From the NCBI RefSeq assembly GCF_003143855.1, contig NZ_QFRK01000001.1, forward strand, positions 1 through 62,936: a stretch of 62,936 nt of DNA. Reading direction: 5' to 3'. The position numbers and the translations under genes are program-made. The notes below the pieces were generated by a model that saw only the letters and a list, made by a program, of their open reading frames with translations, ran no database searches and was not told where the DNA came from. Of this stretch, positions 8,346 through 17,931 are shown in pieces. This stretch comes from Streptomyces sp. NWU339. GTDB lineage: Bacteria > Actinomycetota > Actinomycetes > Streptomycetales > Streptomycetaceae. Positions within the stretch are counted from its first letter, which is position 1. The number at the start of each line of letters is the position of its first letter.

Positions 8346-9581
8346 GTGGCCGGTTTCCGTTCCCAGAGCTCCGGGCTCCGTGCGCTACGGCCCGCGGCCT
8401 TCGGCGCGGACCCGAGTGGGGAGCGCATGGAGCGCATCCGCAGATCCCCGCACTACCGGGGCGGGGTGTTCCAGAACCCCGGGGGCCCCACCCGGCCCCG
8501 GTCCGAGGGCTCGGCCCGAGACCTGGCGAAGACCTACTTCGACAAGGAGACCCGGTACAGCCGTGCGCCGCGCGGCACCGTGCCGGTGCACTCCACCACC
8601 CTCGCCGACCTGGCCCGGCCGCCGGTCACCGGGCTGCGCCTCACCTGGATGGGCCACTCCAGCGTACTCACGGAGATAGACGGTCAGCGGGTCCTGTTCG
8701 ACCCGGTGTGGGGCGAGCGCTGCTCCCCTTTCCCCTTCGTCGGGCCCCGGCGGCTGCACCCGGTGCCCCTGCCACTGGCCGGGCTCGGCCCGGTCGACGT
8801 CGTGGTGATCTCGCACGACCACTACGACCACCTGGACCTGCCCACCATCAAGGCGCTGGCCGGCACGGACACGCTGTTCGCCGTGCCGCTCGGGGTGGGT
8901 GCCCATCTGGAGCACTGGGGCGTGTCCGCCGACCGGCTGCGCGAACTGGACTGGCACGAGGCGACGCGGGTCGGCGGGCTCACCCTCACGGCCACCCCGG
9001 CCCGCCATTTCTGCGGCCGGGGACTGCGCAACACCCAGCACACCCTGTGGGCCTCCTGGGTCGTGGCAGGTGCGGAGCACCGCGTGTACCACAGCGGCGA
9101 CACCGGCTACTTCGACGGTTTCAAGGACATCGGCGCCGATCACGGCCCGTTCGACGCGACGATGATCCAGATCGGCGCGTACTCGGACTTCTGGCCCAAG
9201 GGCCGGCTGGACCCGGTCCCGGGACCTGGCTCATGGCCCGAGATCCACATGAACCCGGCCGAGGGCATCCAGGCCCATCTCGACCTGCAAAGAGGCCGCC
9301 CGGACGGTGTCTTCCTGCCGATCCACTGGGGCACCTTCAACCTGGCGCCGCATCCCTGGGCGGAGCCCGGCGAGTGGACGATGGCGGCCGCCGACGCGGT
9401 CGGTCAGCCCGCCGCCTTCCCCGTCCCGGGCCTGCCGTTCGAGCCCGCGGGAGAGCTGCCGACGAAGACGTGGTGGCGGGAGGTGGGACACGTCCCGAAC
9501 CACAAGTGGCCGCTGCCCGCCCCCGTCACGGGTCCCTCCGCTTCCTCCCACGAGGACCTGGACCTGGTGGGAGAGGAGTGA
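8346..9581 (+). CDS. MBL-fold (NAPE-PLD-like) metallohydrolase
   Basis: 411 residues from GTG at 8346. The metallo-beta-lactamase motif HDHYDHLD lies near residue 158. Further metal ligands are in TPARHFCGRG (~217) and YHSGDTGYFDGF (~247), with a late HWG histidine (~327). The arrangement WMGHSSVL, then FDPVWGERCSPF, is characteristic of the NAPE-hydrolysing phospholipase D / UlaG-like subgroup. A phosphodiester or lactone substrate is likely but unspecified. A terminator follows at 9733-9767. Confidence 0.9.
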   Translation: MAGFRSQSSGLRALRPAAFGADPSGERMERIRRSPHYRGGVFQNPGGPTRPRSEGSARDLAKTYFDKETRYSRAPRGTVPVHSTTLADLARPPVTGLRLTWMGHSSVLTEIDGQRVLFDPVWGERCSPFPFVGPRRLHPVPLPLAGLGPVDVVVISHDHYDHLDLPTIKALAGTDTLFAVPLGVGAHLEHWGVSADRLRELDWHEATRVGGLTLTATPARHFCGRGLRNTQHTLWASWVVAGAEHRVYHSGDTGYFDGFKDIGADHGPFDATMIQIGAYSDFWPKGRLDPVPGPGSWPEIHMNPAEGIQAHLDLQRGRPDGVFLPIHWGTFNLAPHPWAEPGEWTMAAADAVGQPAAFPVPGLPFEPAGELPTKTWWREVGHVPNHKWPLPAPVTGPSASSHEDLDLVGEE

Positions 9582-10130
9582 CATAGCACAGGAGCCCAGG
9601 AGTCATGGCCTGCGCTGCTACGGAGAGTGAGAATTCTGTGGGCCTCTCTCGGGTGTGAAGGATCCCCGGGGACGCCGTGACGGAGGGACCGCGGCCGTCG
9701 CGGCGGTCCCGGGTGGGTGGATGCCGGAAGGGCGAGGGCCGGGGAGCCGTGAGCTCCCCGGCCCTCGGTATGTGCCCGTGACCGCTTCTGACCAGGTCAG
9801 ATCGATCTGTGACCGTTTCCGGGCGGCTCCCTGACGGGCTTATCGGTCTGTCGTACGACGCCTCATACCAGAGCGGGACGCTGTCCGGGCAAGTTTGTCA
9901 ACTGACCACCGCACGTGATGCGGTGGTGACTACGGTGAGTGTCGGTCGGGCGCATCGCGCCCCGGGGTCATGTTCACCGGATCGGATCAGGGAGCGGGGA
10001 CCGGTACGTGCAGGCAGCAGGCGGACGAGGGAGCCGACGGGGCGAGGAGTCCCGCCGGCCGGGCCCGGCCGACGTCTCGGGCGCGACCGGCACCCGGAAC
10101 CGACGGGCCAGTACCAGTTCGAGGACACCG
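9582..10130. other. Intergenic region ahead of the conservon
   Basis: No convincing gene is present. It holds the terminator of the MBL gene (9733-9767), an inverted repeat CCACCGCA-N5-TGCGGTGG at 9906-9926, and a TACGGT hexamer at 9931-9936 that could be a -10. The open frame that runs into cvnA from 9939 lacks an RBS and has low-complexity composition, so it is treated as leader. Confidence 0.5.
9733..9767 (+). terminator. Terminator after the MBL-fold gene
   Basis: CGAGGGCCGGGGAGC (9733-9747) pairs perfectly with GCTCCCCGGCCCTCG (9753-9767), a 15-bp stem with a five-base loop CGTGA. Confidence 0.85.
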
Positions 10131-12257
10131 ATGCCCGGCTCCCGCGCTCCGGTCTCCCGCACGGACCGGCGGGAGGGCGGACGGCATGGACGCCCGTCCT
10201 CCCGGCCCGTCCCCGCGCTCCCCGAGACGCAGATACGGCCCCAGCTGCTGCGGCTCGCCGTGCTGCCGCCCGTCGCGGTCGCCCTCAGCGCCTGCGCGGC
10301 CGTGCTGTTCACGGTCCGCTCCACCGGGGTACGCCCCGGCGCCACGCTGTGGGCCGTGCTCGGCGGCGCGGGGTCGGTGGCCCTTGCCGGCATCGTCATC
10401 GCCGCCGTGGCCGCCGACCGCGCTGCCCGCTCCGTGCACGAGAGGGTGGAGAGCCTGCGCCGGAGCACGGCCCGGCGCGAGGCCGACCTGGGTGGTCTGG
10501 TGGACGCCCTGCGCCGGGGGGAGGGCCCGCCACCACGGGGACAGCGCGACAGGACGCCGGAGGACGCCGACGACTTCGACCTGCTCGCCGCCGACCTGTC
10601 CCGGGCGCACGACGGCGCCGTCACCGCCGTCGTGCAGGCGTCCCAACTCTCCAGCCAGGCGGGCAGCGAACAGAAACTCGAGGTGTTCGTCAACCTGGCC
10701 CGGCGCCTGCAGTCCCTGGTCCACCGCGAGATCTCCCTCCTCGACGAGATGGAGAACGAGATCGAGGACCCCGACCTGCTCAAGGGACTCTTCCACGTCG
10801 ACCATCTCGCCACCCGTATCCGCCGTCACGCCGAGAACCTCGCCGTGCTCGGCGGAGCCGTCTCCCGGCGGCAGTGGAGCAACCCCGTCTCCATGAGCGA
10901 GGTGCTGCGCTCGGCCATCGCCGAGGTCGAGCAGTACTCGCGGGTCAAACTCGTCCCGCCGATCGACGGCACCCTGCGCGGGCACGCCGTCGCCGACGTC
11001 ATCCACCTGCTGGCCGAACTCGTCGAGAACGCCACGCTGTACTCCGCCCCGCACACCCAGGTGCTGCTCCGCGCCGGCCTCGTCACCTCAGGGCTCGCCG
11101 TCGAGGTCGAGGACCGCGGACTCGGCATGCCCATGGGCGAGCAGGAGCGGATGAACGCCCTGCTCGCCGACCCGGACCAGGTCAATGTGGCCGGCCTGCT
11201 GGCCGACGGACGCATCGGTCTGTTCGTGGTCTCGCAGCTCGCGAAGCGGCACGGCATCCAGGTCCGGTTGCAGAGCAACATCTACGGCGGAGTGCAGGCC
11301 GTGCTCGTCGTGCCGCAGTCACTGCTGGGCGCGGAGCCGTGGGTCGCGGGGCAGGGCACGGGACAGCCGCGAGAGATCGACGCGGTGCCGGGCGCGGAGC
11401 ACGGCGGCGGGCCGGCGCCCCGGCCCGGGCGCCCCGTGCCCGCGCCCGGGGGTGTCCCGCTGCCCGGGCCCGCCGGGTACGGGACCGGCCCGCTGCCCGA
11501 TCCGCAGGCGGGCTCCGGACCCGGCCCGGTACAGGGGCCCGGGACGCCCCGCACCCCGGTGCCGCATGCCGCGGGAGAGCGGTCGCACCGCCGCGACCAC
11601 GCCACCGTTCCGGCCCCGTCGCCCCCCGACGGCGTGGCACCGCCCCTGCCGCTGCGGGGTGCCCGCGGGGTACGGCCCAACCCGGCCGAGGCGACACCCG
11701 GCGTCAACCTCGATGACCGGCGGACCCTCGCCGAGAACGGGACGGGAGCCGCTCTCCTCACCTCGCGCGACGGCACGGTGCGCGGCACCATGGACAAACC
11801 CCGGCTGCCCCGCCGCCGTGCCCAGGAACACCTCGTGCCCCAACTCCGCGACGGCCCCACGCCGCGTCAGGAGACCGAACACGTTGCCGGTCACGATCCC
11901 CACCTGATGGCGGCCTTCCAACGGGGCGTCAGCCTCGCCGAAACCCAACCACCTATGGACACCGGCCACATGGGACGCGACGACAACGCCGGCGAGCACA
12001 TGGTGGGCGACCCCACGGTGTCCGTGTCCATGCTGCCGTCACGGCCCATGAACGCCCATCCCATGGACCCGCTCCACACCACGCAGACCCGTGCCATGGA
12101 GCCTCACTCCATGGAGTCCCACACCACGGAGTCCCACACCATGGAGGCGCGCCATGTGCCCGCGGTGCCCCGGGAGACGCGCGGTGCCCATGACGGGGTG
12201 CCCGCGCCCCGCACCGACCACACCGCCCGGGACGACGGGAGCGCACCCGCCGGATGA
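10131..12257 (+). CDS. cvnA: Conservon sensor kinase-like protein CvnA
   Basis: 708 residues from the ATG at 10131, chosen for the GAGGA at about -10. Two membrane helices lie near residues 40-64 and 73-97. A coiled dimerisation region follows, with an H-box-like stretch (VDHLATRIRRHAENLAVLGG, ~224-243). Then comes an HATPase_c domain: ELVENATLYS (N-box, ~298) and EDRGLGMP (G1, ~330). The last ~300 residues are a disordered Pro/Gly-rich tail ending in a Met/His-rich repeat (~640-675). CvnA-type proteins head conservon operons and are thought to signal through CvnB-D at the membrane. CvnB follows 62 bp downstream. Confidence 0.92.
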   Translation: MPGSRAPVSRTDRREGGRHGRPSSRPVPALPETQIRPQLLRLAVLPPVAVALSACAAVLFTVRSTGVRPGATLWAVLGGAGSVALAGIVIAAVAADRAARSVHERVESLRRSTARREADLGGLVDALRRGEGPPPRGQRDRTPEDADDFDLLAADLSRAHDGAVTAVVQASQLSSQAGSEQKLEVFVNLARRLQSLVHREISLLDEMENEIEDPDLLKGLFHVDHLATRIRRHAENLAVLGGAVSRRQWSNPVSMSEVLRSAIAEVEQYSRVKLVPPIDGTLRGHAVADVIHLLAELVENATLYSAPHTQVLLRAGLVTSGLAVEVEDRGLGMPMGEQERMNALLADPDQVNVAGLLADGRIGLFVVSQLAKRHGIQVRLQSNIYGGVQAVLVVPQSLLGAEPWVAGQGTGQPREIDAVPGAEHGGGPAPRPGRPVPAPGGVPLPGPAGYGTGPLPDPQAGSGPGPVQGPGTPRTPVPHAAGERSHRRDHATVPAPSPPDGVAPPLPLRGARGVRPNPAEATPGVNLDDRRTLAENGTGAALLTSRDGTVRGTMDKPRLPRRRAQEHLVPQLRDGPTPRQETEHVAGHDPHLMAAFQRGVSLAETQPPMDTGHMGRDDNAGEHMVGDPTVSVSMLPSRPMNAHPMDPLHTTQTRAMEPHSMESHTTESHTMEARHVPAVPRETRGAHDGVPAPRTDHTARDDGSAPAG

Positions 12258-12319
12258 GCATGCCCGCACCCACCCCCAGCGCTTCCGCAGACCTTCTTAC
12301 CCCAAGGAGTCGATCCACC

Positions 12320-12754
12320 ATGGCGAGCGATGCGCCGACCGCCCACGTGTCCGATCTCGACTGGCTGATGAGCGGCCTCGTGCAACGGGTACCGCACACG
12401 TCGAGTGCCGTGCTGCTCTCCTGCGACGGGCTGGTGAAGTCCGTGCACGGCCTCGACGCGGACAGCGCCGACCACATGGCCGCCCTGGCCTCCGGCCTCT
12501 ACTCGCTCGGCCGCAGCGCCGGCATCCGCTTCGGCGACGGCGGCGAGGTCCGCCAGGTCGTCGTCGAACTCGACTCGACCCTGCTGTTCGTCTCCACCGC
12601 CGGTTCCGGCACCTGCCTCGCTGTGCTGGCCGGCCGTGAGGCCGACGCGGCGGTGCTCGGCTACGAGATGGCGATGCTGGTCAAGAGCGTCCGGCCGTAT
12701 CTGATGACCGCTCCCCGACAGCCCGCCGTCGAACCCCCGGTGATGAGGCCTTGA
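12320..12754 (+). CDS. cvnB: Conservon roadblock/LC7 protein CvnB
   Basis: 144 residues from the ATG at 12320, which has AAGGAG ten bases upstream; an earlier in-frame ATG at 12254 lacks this. The sequence LDWLMSGLVQRVPHTSSAVLLSCDGL is the standard roadblock/LC7 opening, the fold also used by MglB. In conservons CvnB is expected to act on the CvnD GTPase. It lies between cvnA and cvnC in the canonical order. Confidence 0.94.
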   Translation: MASDAPTAHVSDLDWLMSGLVQRVPHTSSAVLLSCDGLVKSVHGLDADSADHMAALASGLYSLGRSAGIRFGDGGEVRQVVVELDSTLLFVSTAGSGTCLAVLAGREADAAVLGYEMAMLVKSVRPYLMTAPRQPAVEPPVMRP

Positions 12755-12756
12755 AC

Positions 12757-13128
12757 GTGGCGGCGGCCGGCGACGGCCCCTGGTTGGACGACGCGGCCGG
12801 GCGGCTGGTGCGCCCCTTCACCGTCAGCGACGGCCGTACCCGCCCCACCGTCGAACTCGACCTGATGTCGCAGGTGATGGCCACCGGGGCCACCCCTTTC
12901 GGCTACCTCGGCCCCGAGCACGCGCAGGCACTCGACCTGTGCCGCGCGCCCCTCCCGGTCGCCGAGGTCGCCGCCCACCTCAAGCTGCCGGTGGCCGTCA
13001 CCAAGGTGCTGCTGGCGGACCTCGTCGACTGCGGGGGGCTCACCACCAAGCCCCCCGTGTCCGACCACAACCCGACGGACCGGGCCCTTCTGGAGGCAGT
13101 GCTCGATGGACTACGACGACAGCTCTGA
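12757..13128 (+). CDS. cvnC: Conservon DUF742 protein CvnC
   Basis: 123 residues. The GTG at 12757 has GAGG about nine bases upstream. A TTG at 12751 overlapping the cvnB stop is the alternative. DUF742 signatures are RLVRPFTVSDGRTRP near the start and a C-terminal winged-helix-like segment (LPVAEVAAHLKLPVAVTKVL). The 3' end overlaps cvnD by 23 bp, so expression is coupled. DUF742 proteins occur almost only in conservons; the biochemical role is unknown. Confidence 0.92.
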   Translation: MAAAGDGPWLDDAAGRLVRPFTVSDGRTRPTVELDLMSQVMATGATPFGYLGPEHAQALDLCRAPLPVAEVAAHLKLPVAVTKVLLADLVDCGGLTTKPPVSDHNPTDRALLEAVLDGLRRQL

Positions 13129-13723
13129 CCGCGGCACCGGCACCGACCCGTTCCCCACCGCGCTCAAGATCCTCGTGGCGGGCGGGTTCGGCGTGGGCAA
13201 GACCACCTTCGTCGGCGCGGTCAGCGAGATCGCGCCGCTCAGCACGGAGGAACTGCTCACCACGGTCAGTGCCGCCACCGACCGGCTCGACGGGATCGAG
13301 AACAAGGTCGAGACGACCGTGGCGATGGACTTCGGCCGCATCACCCTGGACCCGGAGCATGTGCTGTACCTGTTCGGCACACCGGGCCAGGAGCGGTTCT
13401 GGTTCATGTGGGACGAACTCTGCGAGGGCGCCCTCGGCGCGGTCGTCATCGCCGACACCCGGCGCCTGGAGGAGTGCTTCGCCGCCGTCGACTTCTTCGA
13501 GCAGCGCGGCCTCGGTTTCGTCATCGCCGTCAACGAGTTCGACGGTGCCTTCCGCTACGACCCCCAGGAGGTGCGCGCCGCCCTGGACCTGACCGACGAG
13601 ATCCCCGTCGTGTGCTGCGACGCCCGGATCTCCAGCTCGGGTGTTCAGACCCTGCTGACCCTGGTGCGCCACCTCATCGCCCACGCCCCGGCCCCCGCCA
13701 CGGGGTATGGCGCCCACATGTGA
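13106..13723 (+). CDS. cvnD: Conservon Ras-like GTPase CvnD
   Basis: 205 residues. The P-loop GGFGVGKTT is near residue 26, FGTPGQERFWFMW (G3/switch II) near 93, and NEFDG (~142) stands in place of the usual NKxD. The product is an MglA-type small GTPase working with CvnB (roadblock). The start overlaps cvnC, and GGAGGCAG lies upstream within cvnC. The N-terminus has no lipidation or membrane signal. Confidence 0.94.
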   Translation: MDYDDSSDRGTGTDPFPTALKILVAGGFGVGKTTFVGAVSEIAPLSTEELLTTVSAATDRLDGIENKVETTVAMDFGRITLDPEHVLYLFGTPGQERFWFMWDELCEGALGAVVIADTRRLEECFAAVDFFEQRGLGFVIAVNEFDGAFRYDPQEVRAALDLTDEIPVVCCDARISSSGVQTLLTLVRHLIAHAPAPATGYGAHM

Positions 13724-13783
13724 TCCCCGCACACCGTCACGGAGCCCGTATATGCGTTTTGCCCACACCCAGGGAGTCCGCCC

Positions 13784-14386
13784 ATGAGCTACGACCCGCC
13801 CCGCCCGGCCGGTCGTCTGCTGCTCACCCCCGAGGACAAGGAGGCCCCGGCCCGCACCCGGCGGCTGCGCCGACTGGGCCTGGGTGAGCGCCCCGAGCCC
13901 TCGCTCGACGCCTTCGCGTACGGTCTCGCCGAACTCACCGGGGCGGCGTACGCCGTGGTCAACTTCCTGAGGGAGGAGGGGCAGTTCTTCGCCGGTCTGC
14001 ACGCCCCGGCGGTCGCGCCCGTGGTCCGCGGCGACGGCACCGGCGCCCTGCTGGGCCGGGCACTGCCCCGCGACCACGGCTTCTGCCCCCATGTGGTGGC
14101 CCGGCGCAAGGCACTGGCCCTGGGGGACGTGAGCGACTATCCGCGGTTCGCGGGCAATCCGGTCGTGGACGAGTTCGGAGTGCGCTCCTACCTGGGCGCC
14201 CCGCTCATCGACAGCACCGGCATGGTGCTGGGCACCGTGTCGGTCTCCGACACCCAGCCGCGGGCCTGGGGGCAGGCGGGGCTCACCGCCATCAAGGAGC
14301 AGGCCGCGGGTCTCGTCGTACGGCTCGAACGTCTCGAGAACCTCGAACACCTGGAACACGGAGAGACCGACGGGCCATCGTGGTGA
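13784..14386 (+). CDS. GAF-domain protein, fifth gene of the conservon
   Basis: 200 residues. A single GAF domain occupies residues ~40-180: AELTGAAYAVVNFLREEGQFF, then the conserved FCPHVVARRKALALGDVSDYPRFAGNP, and RSYLGAPLIDSTGMVLGTVSV. The protein ends in a Leu/Glu-rich helix (RLERLENLEHLEHGE). It starts 60 bp after cvnD in the same direction, so it is probably cotranscribed. Many conservons have a cytochrome P450 in this position; here the accessory is a sensory GAF protein. Its ligand is unknown. Confidence 0.88.
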   Translation: MSYDPPRPAGRLLLTPEDKEAPARTRRLRRLGLGERPEPSLDAFAYGLAELTGAAYAVVNFLREEGQFFAGLHAPAVAPVVRGDGTGALLGRALPRDHGFCPHVVARRKALALGDVSDYPRFAGNPVVDEFGVRSYLGAPLIDSTGMVLGTVSVSDTQPRAWGQAGLTAIKEQAAGLVVRLERLENLEHLEHGETDGPSW

Positions 14387-14582
14387 ACCCACGGGCCCGG
14401 TGGTGAGCAGGTGAGCAGGGGGCCGATGGGGTGACGGCGTGAAGGAAAGCTGTGGCCACGCTTAAGAAATCCTCGATGGACCGGTGAGGGTGGCGTACGG
14501 CAGATTGCAGTGCGAATCCACTCCGCTTCCCGGCCTGGGCTGCTCCGGCATGCCCGGGAGTCGGGACTCACCCTCAGGAGCC
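14387..14582 (+). promoter_or_regulatory. Leader/promoter region of tdh
   Basis: A 196-bp gap contains an AT-richer block (CTTAAGAAATCCTCGATGG, 14460-14478) that stands out from its surroundings and may be the promoter or start of a regulatory leader. The tdh frame stays open upstream to 14484, but that extension lacks an RBS and does not match the family N-terminus. No known riboswitch class was recognised. Confidence 0.4.
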
Positions 14583-15617
14583 GTGGCGTTGAAGGCGCTC
14601 GTCAAGGAGAAGGCCGAACCCGGGCTGTGGCTCGCGGACGTTCCGGAGCCGGCCGTCGGGCCCGGTGACGTGCTGATCAAGGTGCTGCGCACCGGTATCT
14701 GCGGCACCGACCTGCACATCCGGTCCTGGGACGGCTGGGCCCGGCAGACGATCAGTACTCCGCTGGTCCTCGGGCACGAATTCGTCGGCGAGGTCGTCGA
14801 GACGGGCCGGGACGTCGACGAGATCAAGACCGGTGACCGGGTCAGCGGCGAGGGCCACCTCGTGTGCGGCAAGTGCCGCAACTGCCTGGCCGGACGACGG
14901 CACCTGTGCCGCGCCACCATCGGGCTCGGCGTCGGCCGCGACGGCGCGTTCGCCGAGTACGTCGCGCTGCCCGCGACCAACGTCTGGGTGCACCGTGTGC
15001 CCGTCGACCTCGATGTCGCCGCGATCTTCGACCCGTTCGGCAACGCGGTGCACACCGCCCTGTCCTTTCCGCTCGTGGGGGAGGACGTCCTGATCACCGG
15101 CGCCGGACCGATCGGCTTGATGGCCGCCGCCGTGGCCCGGCACGCCGGAGCCCGCCATGTCATGATCACCGACGTCAGCGAGGAGCGTCTGGAACTCGCC
15201 CGCAAGATCGGCGTGAGCCTGGCGCTGAACGTGGGGGAGTCGGCCATCGCCGACGGGCAGCAGATCCTCGGTCTGCGCGAGGGATTCGACGTCGGCCTGG
15301 AGATGTCCGGACGCCCCGAGGCGATGCGGGACATGATCGCCAACATGACCCACGGCGGCCGGATCGCGATGCTGGGCCTGCCGGCCGAGGAGTTCCCGGT
15401 CGACTGGGCCCGGATCGTCACCTCGATGATCACCCTCAAGGGCATCTACGGCCGTGAGATGTTCGAGACCTGGTACGCCATGTCGGTGCTGCTGGAGGGC
15501 GGCCTGGACCTCGCCCCCGTGATCACCGGCCGGTACTCCCACCGCGACTTCGAGGCGGCGTTCGAGGACGCGGCGAGCGGCCGCGGCGGCAAGATCATCC
15601 TCGATTGGACGTCCTGA
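14583..15617 (+). CDS. tdh: L-threonine 3-dehydrogenase
   Basis: 344 residues from GTG at 14583, with AGGAG four bases upstream. A zinc-dependent medium-chain dehydrogenase: [10 protein letters not shown] (catalytic zinc Cys), GHEFVGEV (His-Glu), structural zinc cysteines in [15 protein letters not shown], and the NAD-binding [20 protein letters not shown]. It oxidises L-threonine to 2-amino-3-oxobutyrate. The partner kbl lies 107 bp downstream, completing the Tdh-Kbl route from threonine to glycine and acetyl-CoA. Confidence 0.95.
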   Translation: MALKALVKEKAEPGLWLADVPEPAVGPGDVLIKVLRTGICGTDLHIRSWDGWARQTISTPLVLGHEFVGEVVETGRDVDEIKTGDRVSGEGHLVCGKCRNCLAGRRHLCRATIGLGVGRDGAFAEYVALPATNVWVHRVPVDLDVAAIFDPFGNAVHTALSFPLVGEDVLITGAGPIGLMAAAVARHAGARHVMITDVSEERLELARKIGVSLALNVGESAIADGQQILGLREGFDVGLEMSGRPEAMRDMIANMTHGGRIAMLGLPAEEFPVDWARIVTSMITLKGIYGREMFETWYAMSVLLEGGLDLAPVITGRYSHRDFEAAFEDAASGRGGKIILDWTS

Positions 15618-15724
15618 CCCCGGCACCCCCGTCCCGGGCGCACCCCGTCCCGGCGCCCGCCCGACACCTTCCTCTTCCTCGGCATCCACCTCATCCGCGA
15701 GCACCTTCATCCAGGAGCCTTCCC

Positions 15725-16924
15725 ATGTTCGACTCCGTGCGCGACGACCTCCGCACCACCCTCGACGAGATCCGCGCCGCCGGACTGCACAAGCCCGAGC
15801 GGGTGATCGGCACTCCGCAGTCCGCCACCGTGAACGTCACCGCGGGCGGCCGGCCCGGTGAGGTCCTCAACTTCTGCGCCAACAACTACCTCGGCCTCGC
15901 CGACCACCCCGAGGTGCTCGCCGCCGCCCACGAGGCCCTCGACCGCTGGGGCTACGGCATGGCCTCGGTGCGCTTCATCTGCGGTACGCAGGAGGTGCAC
16001 AAGGAGCTGGAGGCCCGGCTGTCGGCGTTCCTCGGCCAGGAGGACACGATCCTCTACTCGTCCTGCTTCGACGCCAACGGCGGCGTGTTCGAGACGCTGC
16101 TCGGCCCGGACGACGCGGTGATCTCCGACGCGCTCAACCACGCGTCGATCATCGACGGCATCCGGCTGTCCAAGGCCCGCCGCTTCCGTTACGCCAACCG
16201 TGACATGGCGGACCTGGAACGTCAGTTGAAGGAGGCCGCCGAGGGCGGGGCGCGGCGCAAGCTGATCGTCACCGACGGCGTCTTCTCCATGGACGGCCAT
16301 GTCGCGCCGCTGGACGAGATCTGCGACCTCGCCGACCGCCACGACGCCATGGTCATGGTCGACGACTCGCACGCCGTGGGCTTCGTCGGGCCCGGCGGAC
16401 GCGGCACCCCCGAACTGCACGGCGTCATGGACCGCGTCGACATCCTCACCGGCACCCTCGGCAAGGCGCTCGGCGGCGCCTCCGGCGGCTATGTCGCCGC
16501 CCGCGCGGAGATCGTCGCCCTGCTGCGCCAGCGTTCCCGGCCGTACCTGTTCTCGAACACCCTCGCCCCGGTGATCGCGGCGGCCTCGCTGAAGGTCCTC
16601 GACCTGCTGGAGTCCGCGGACGACCTGAGGATCCGGCTGGGTGAGAACACCGCCCTGTTCCGCCGCCGGATGACCGGCGAGGGCTTCGACATCCTCCCCG
16701 GCGACCACCCCATCGCCCCGGTGATGATCGGCGACGCGGCCCGCGCGGGACGCCTGGCGGAGCTGCTGCTGGAACGCGGTGTGTACGTGATTGGCTTCTC
16801 CTACCCCGTGGTGCCCGAGGGACAGGCCCGGATCAGGGTCCAGCTGTCCGCGGCCCACTCCACCGAGGACGTGAACCGCGCGGTGGACGCCTTCGTGGCG
16901 GCGCGGGCGGAGCTCGACGCCTGA
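15725..16924 (+). CDS. kbl: Glycine C-acetyltransferase (2-amino-3-ketobutyrate CoA ligase)
   Basis: 399 residues from the ATG at 15725, with AGGAG about nine bases upstream. An alpha-oxoamine synthase of fold-type [49 protein letters not shown], and the PLP lysine in [14 protein letters not shown] near residue 245. It cleaves 2-amino-3-oxobutyrate with CoA to glycine and acetyl-CoA, downstream of Tdh. The 107-bp gap from tdh contains no terminator, so cotranscription is likely. Confidence 0.96.
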   Translation: MFDSVRDDLRTTLDEIRAAGLHKPERVIGTPQSATVNVTAGGRPGEVLNFCANNYLGLADHPEVLAAAHEALDRWGYGMASVRFICGTQEVHKELEARLSAFLGQEDTILYSSCFDANGGVFETLLGPDDAVISDALNHASIIDGIRLSKARRFRYANRDMADLERQLKEAAEGGARRKLIVTDGVFSMDGHVAPLDEICDLADRHDAMVMVDDSHAVGFVGPGGRGTPELHGVMDRVDILTGTLGKALGGASGGYVAARAEIVALLRQRSRPYLFSNTLAPVIAAASLKVLDLLESADDLRIRLGENTALFRRRMTGEGFDILPGDHPIAPVMIGDAARAGRLAELLLERGVYVIGFSYPVVPEGQARIRVQLSAAHSTEDVNRAVDAFVAARAELDA

Positions 16925-16969
16925 GCGGAGCGCGGCGGCGTTCGAGGGGATCTGAGAGAATCCGGTCTC

Positions 16970-17875
16970 ATGATCGAGGCACGGCGGCTCCACATCCTGC
17001 GTGCGGTGGCCGACCACCGTACGGTCACGGCGGCTGCCGCCGCGCTGTACCTGACCCCCTCGGCCGTCTCCCAGCAACTGACCGCGCTGGAGCAGGAGAC
17101 CGGCCACCGGCTGGTGGAGCGCAGCGCCAAGGGGGTACGGCTGACGCCGGCCGGCGAGATCCTGCTCGACCACACCCACGTGGTCCTCGCCCAGCTGGAG
17201 CGGGCTGCGGCCGAACTCGCCGACTACAGTTCGGGCGCGGCCGGCACCCTCACCGTCGCCTCCTTCGCGACCGGGATCGCCCAGGTCGTCGTGCCCGCTC
17301 TGGTCCGCCTCGCCGCCACGGCTCCCGGTATCCGTATCCACGTCCAGGACGCCGAGGGCGACGCCAGCCTGCCGATGCTGCTGGACCGGCAGATCGACGT
17401 CGCCGTGGCCGTCGAGTACCGGGGAGCGCCGTCCGCCGACGACCCGCGGCTGACCCACGTACCGCTGTACGCGGAGCCCTTCGACGCGGTCGTCCCCGTC
17501 AGCCATCGGCTGGCCGACACCGCCGAGGTGCCGCTCGCCGAGCTGGCCAAGGACCCGTGGATCGGCCCCTACCCCGGCAACCCCTGCCATGACGTACTCG
17601 TCCTGGCCTGCGAGAACGCCGGATTCCAGCCCCGTCTGGAGCACACTTCGGACGACTTCCGCGCGGTGGTGGCGCTGGCCTCGGCGGACGTGGGTGTCGC
17701 CCTGGTCCCGCGCTCGGCGCTGCGCGGCACGGACCTGACGGGCGTCGTCGTCCGCCCCGTCGACGGTGTGGCACCCACCCGCCGGGTCTTCGCCGCCGTA
17801 CGCCGGGGAGCCGAGGAGCACCCGCTGATCCGCCCGGTGCTGGACGCGCTGAGCGAGGCCGCCGGAGCACCGTAG
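16970..17875 (+). CDS. LysR-family transcriptional regulator
   Basis: 301 residues. An N-terminal winged helix-turn-helix (RRLHILRAVADHRTVTAAAA, then LTPSAVSQQLTALEQETGHR) is followed by a LysR substrate-binding domain with a VASFATG strand near residue 93. It lies 45 bp after kbl in the same direction, so it could be cotranscribed with tdh-kbl. LysR proteins more often regulate a divergent gene, and none is present here, so the target is open. The frequent partner is an amino-acid-responsive operon. Confidence 0.92.
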   Translation: MIEARRLHILRAVADHRTVTAAAAALYLTPSAVSQQLTALEQETGHRLVERSAKGVRLTPAGEILLDHTHVVLAQLERAAAELADYSSGAAGTLTVASFATGIAQVVVPALVRLAATAPGIRIHVQDAEGDASLPMLLDRQIDVAVAVEYRGAPSADDPRLTHVPLYAEPFDAVVPVSHRLADTAEVPLAELAKDPWIGPYPGNPCHDVLVLACENAGFQPRLEHTSDDFRAVVALASADVGVALVPRSALRGTDLTGVVVRPVDGVAPTRRVFAAVRRGAEEHPLIRPVLDALSEAAGAP

Positions 17876-17931
17876 GCGACCGGCCCCCGTCTCGTGACCG
17901 GTTGTCAGTGGCAGTCGCTACGGTGCCTGAC

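Noticed and set aside
9939..10130. Possible N-terminal extension of cvnA
   Set aside because: Low-complexity composition and no RBS; the ATG at 10131 has a good RBS and gives a normal membrane topology.
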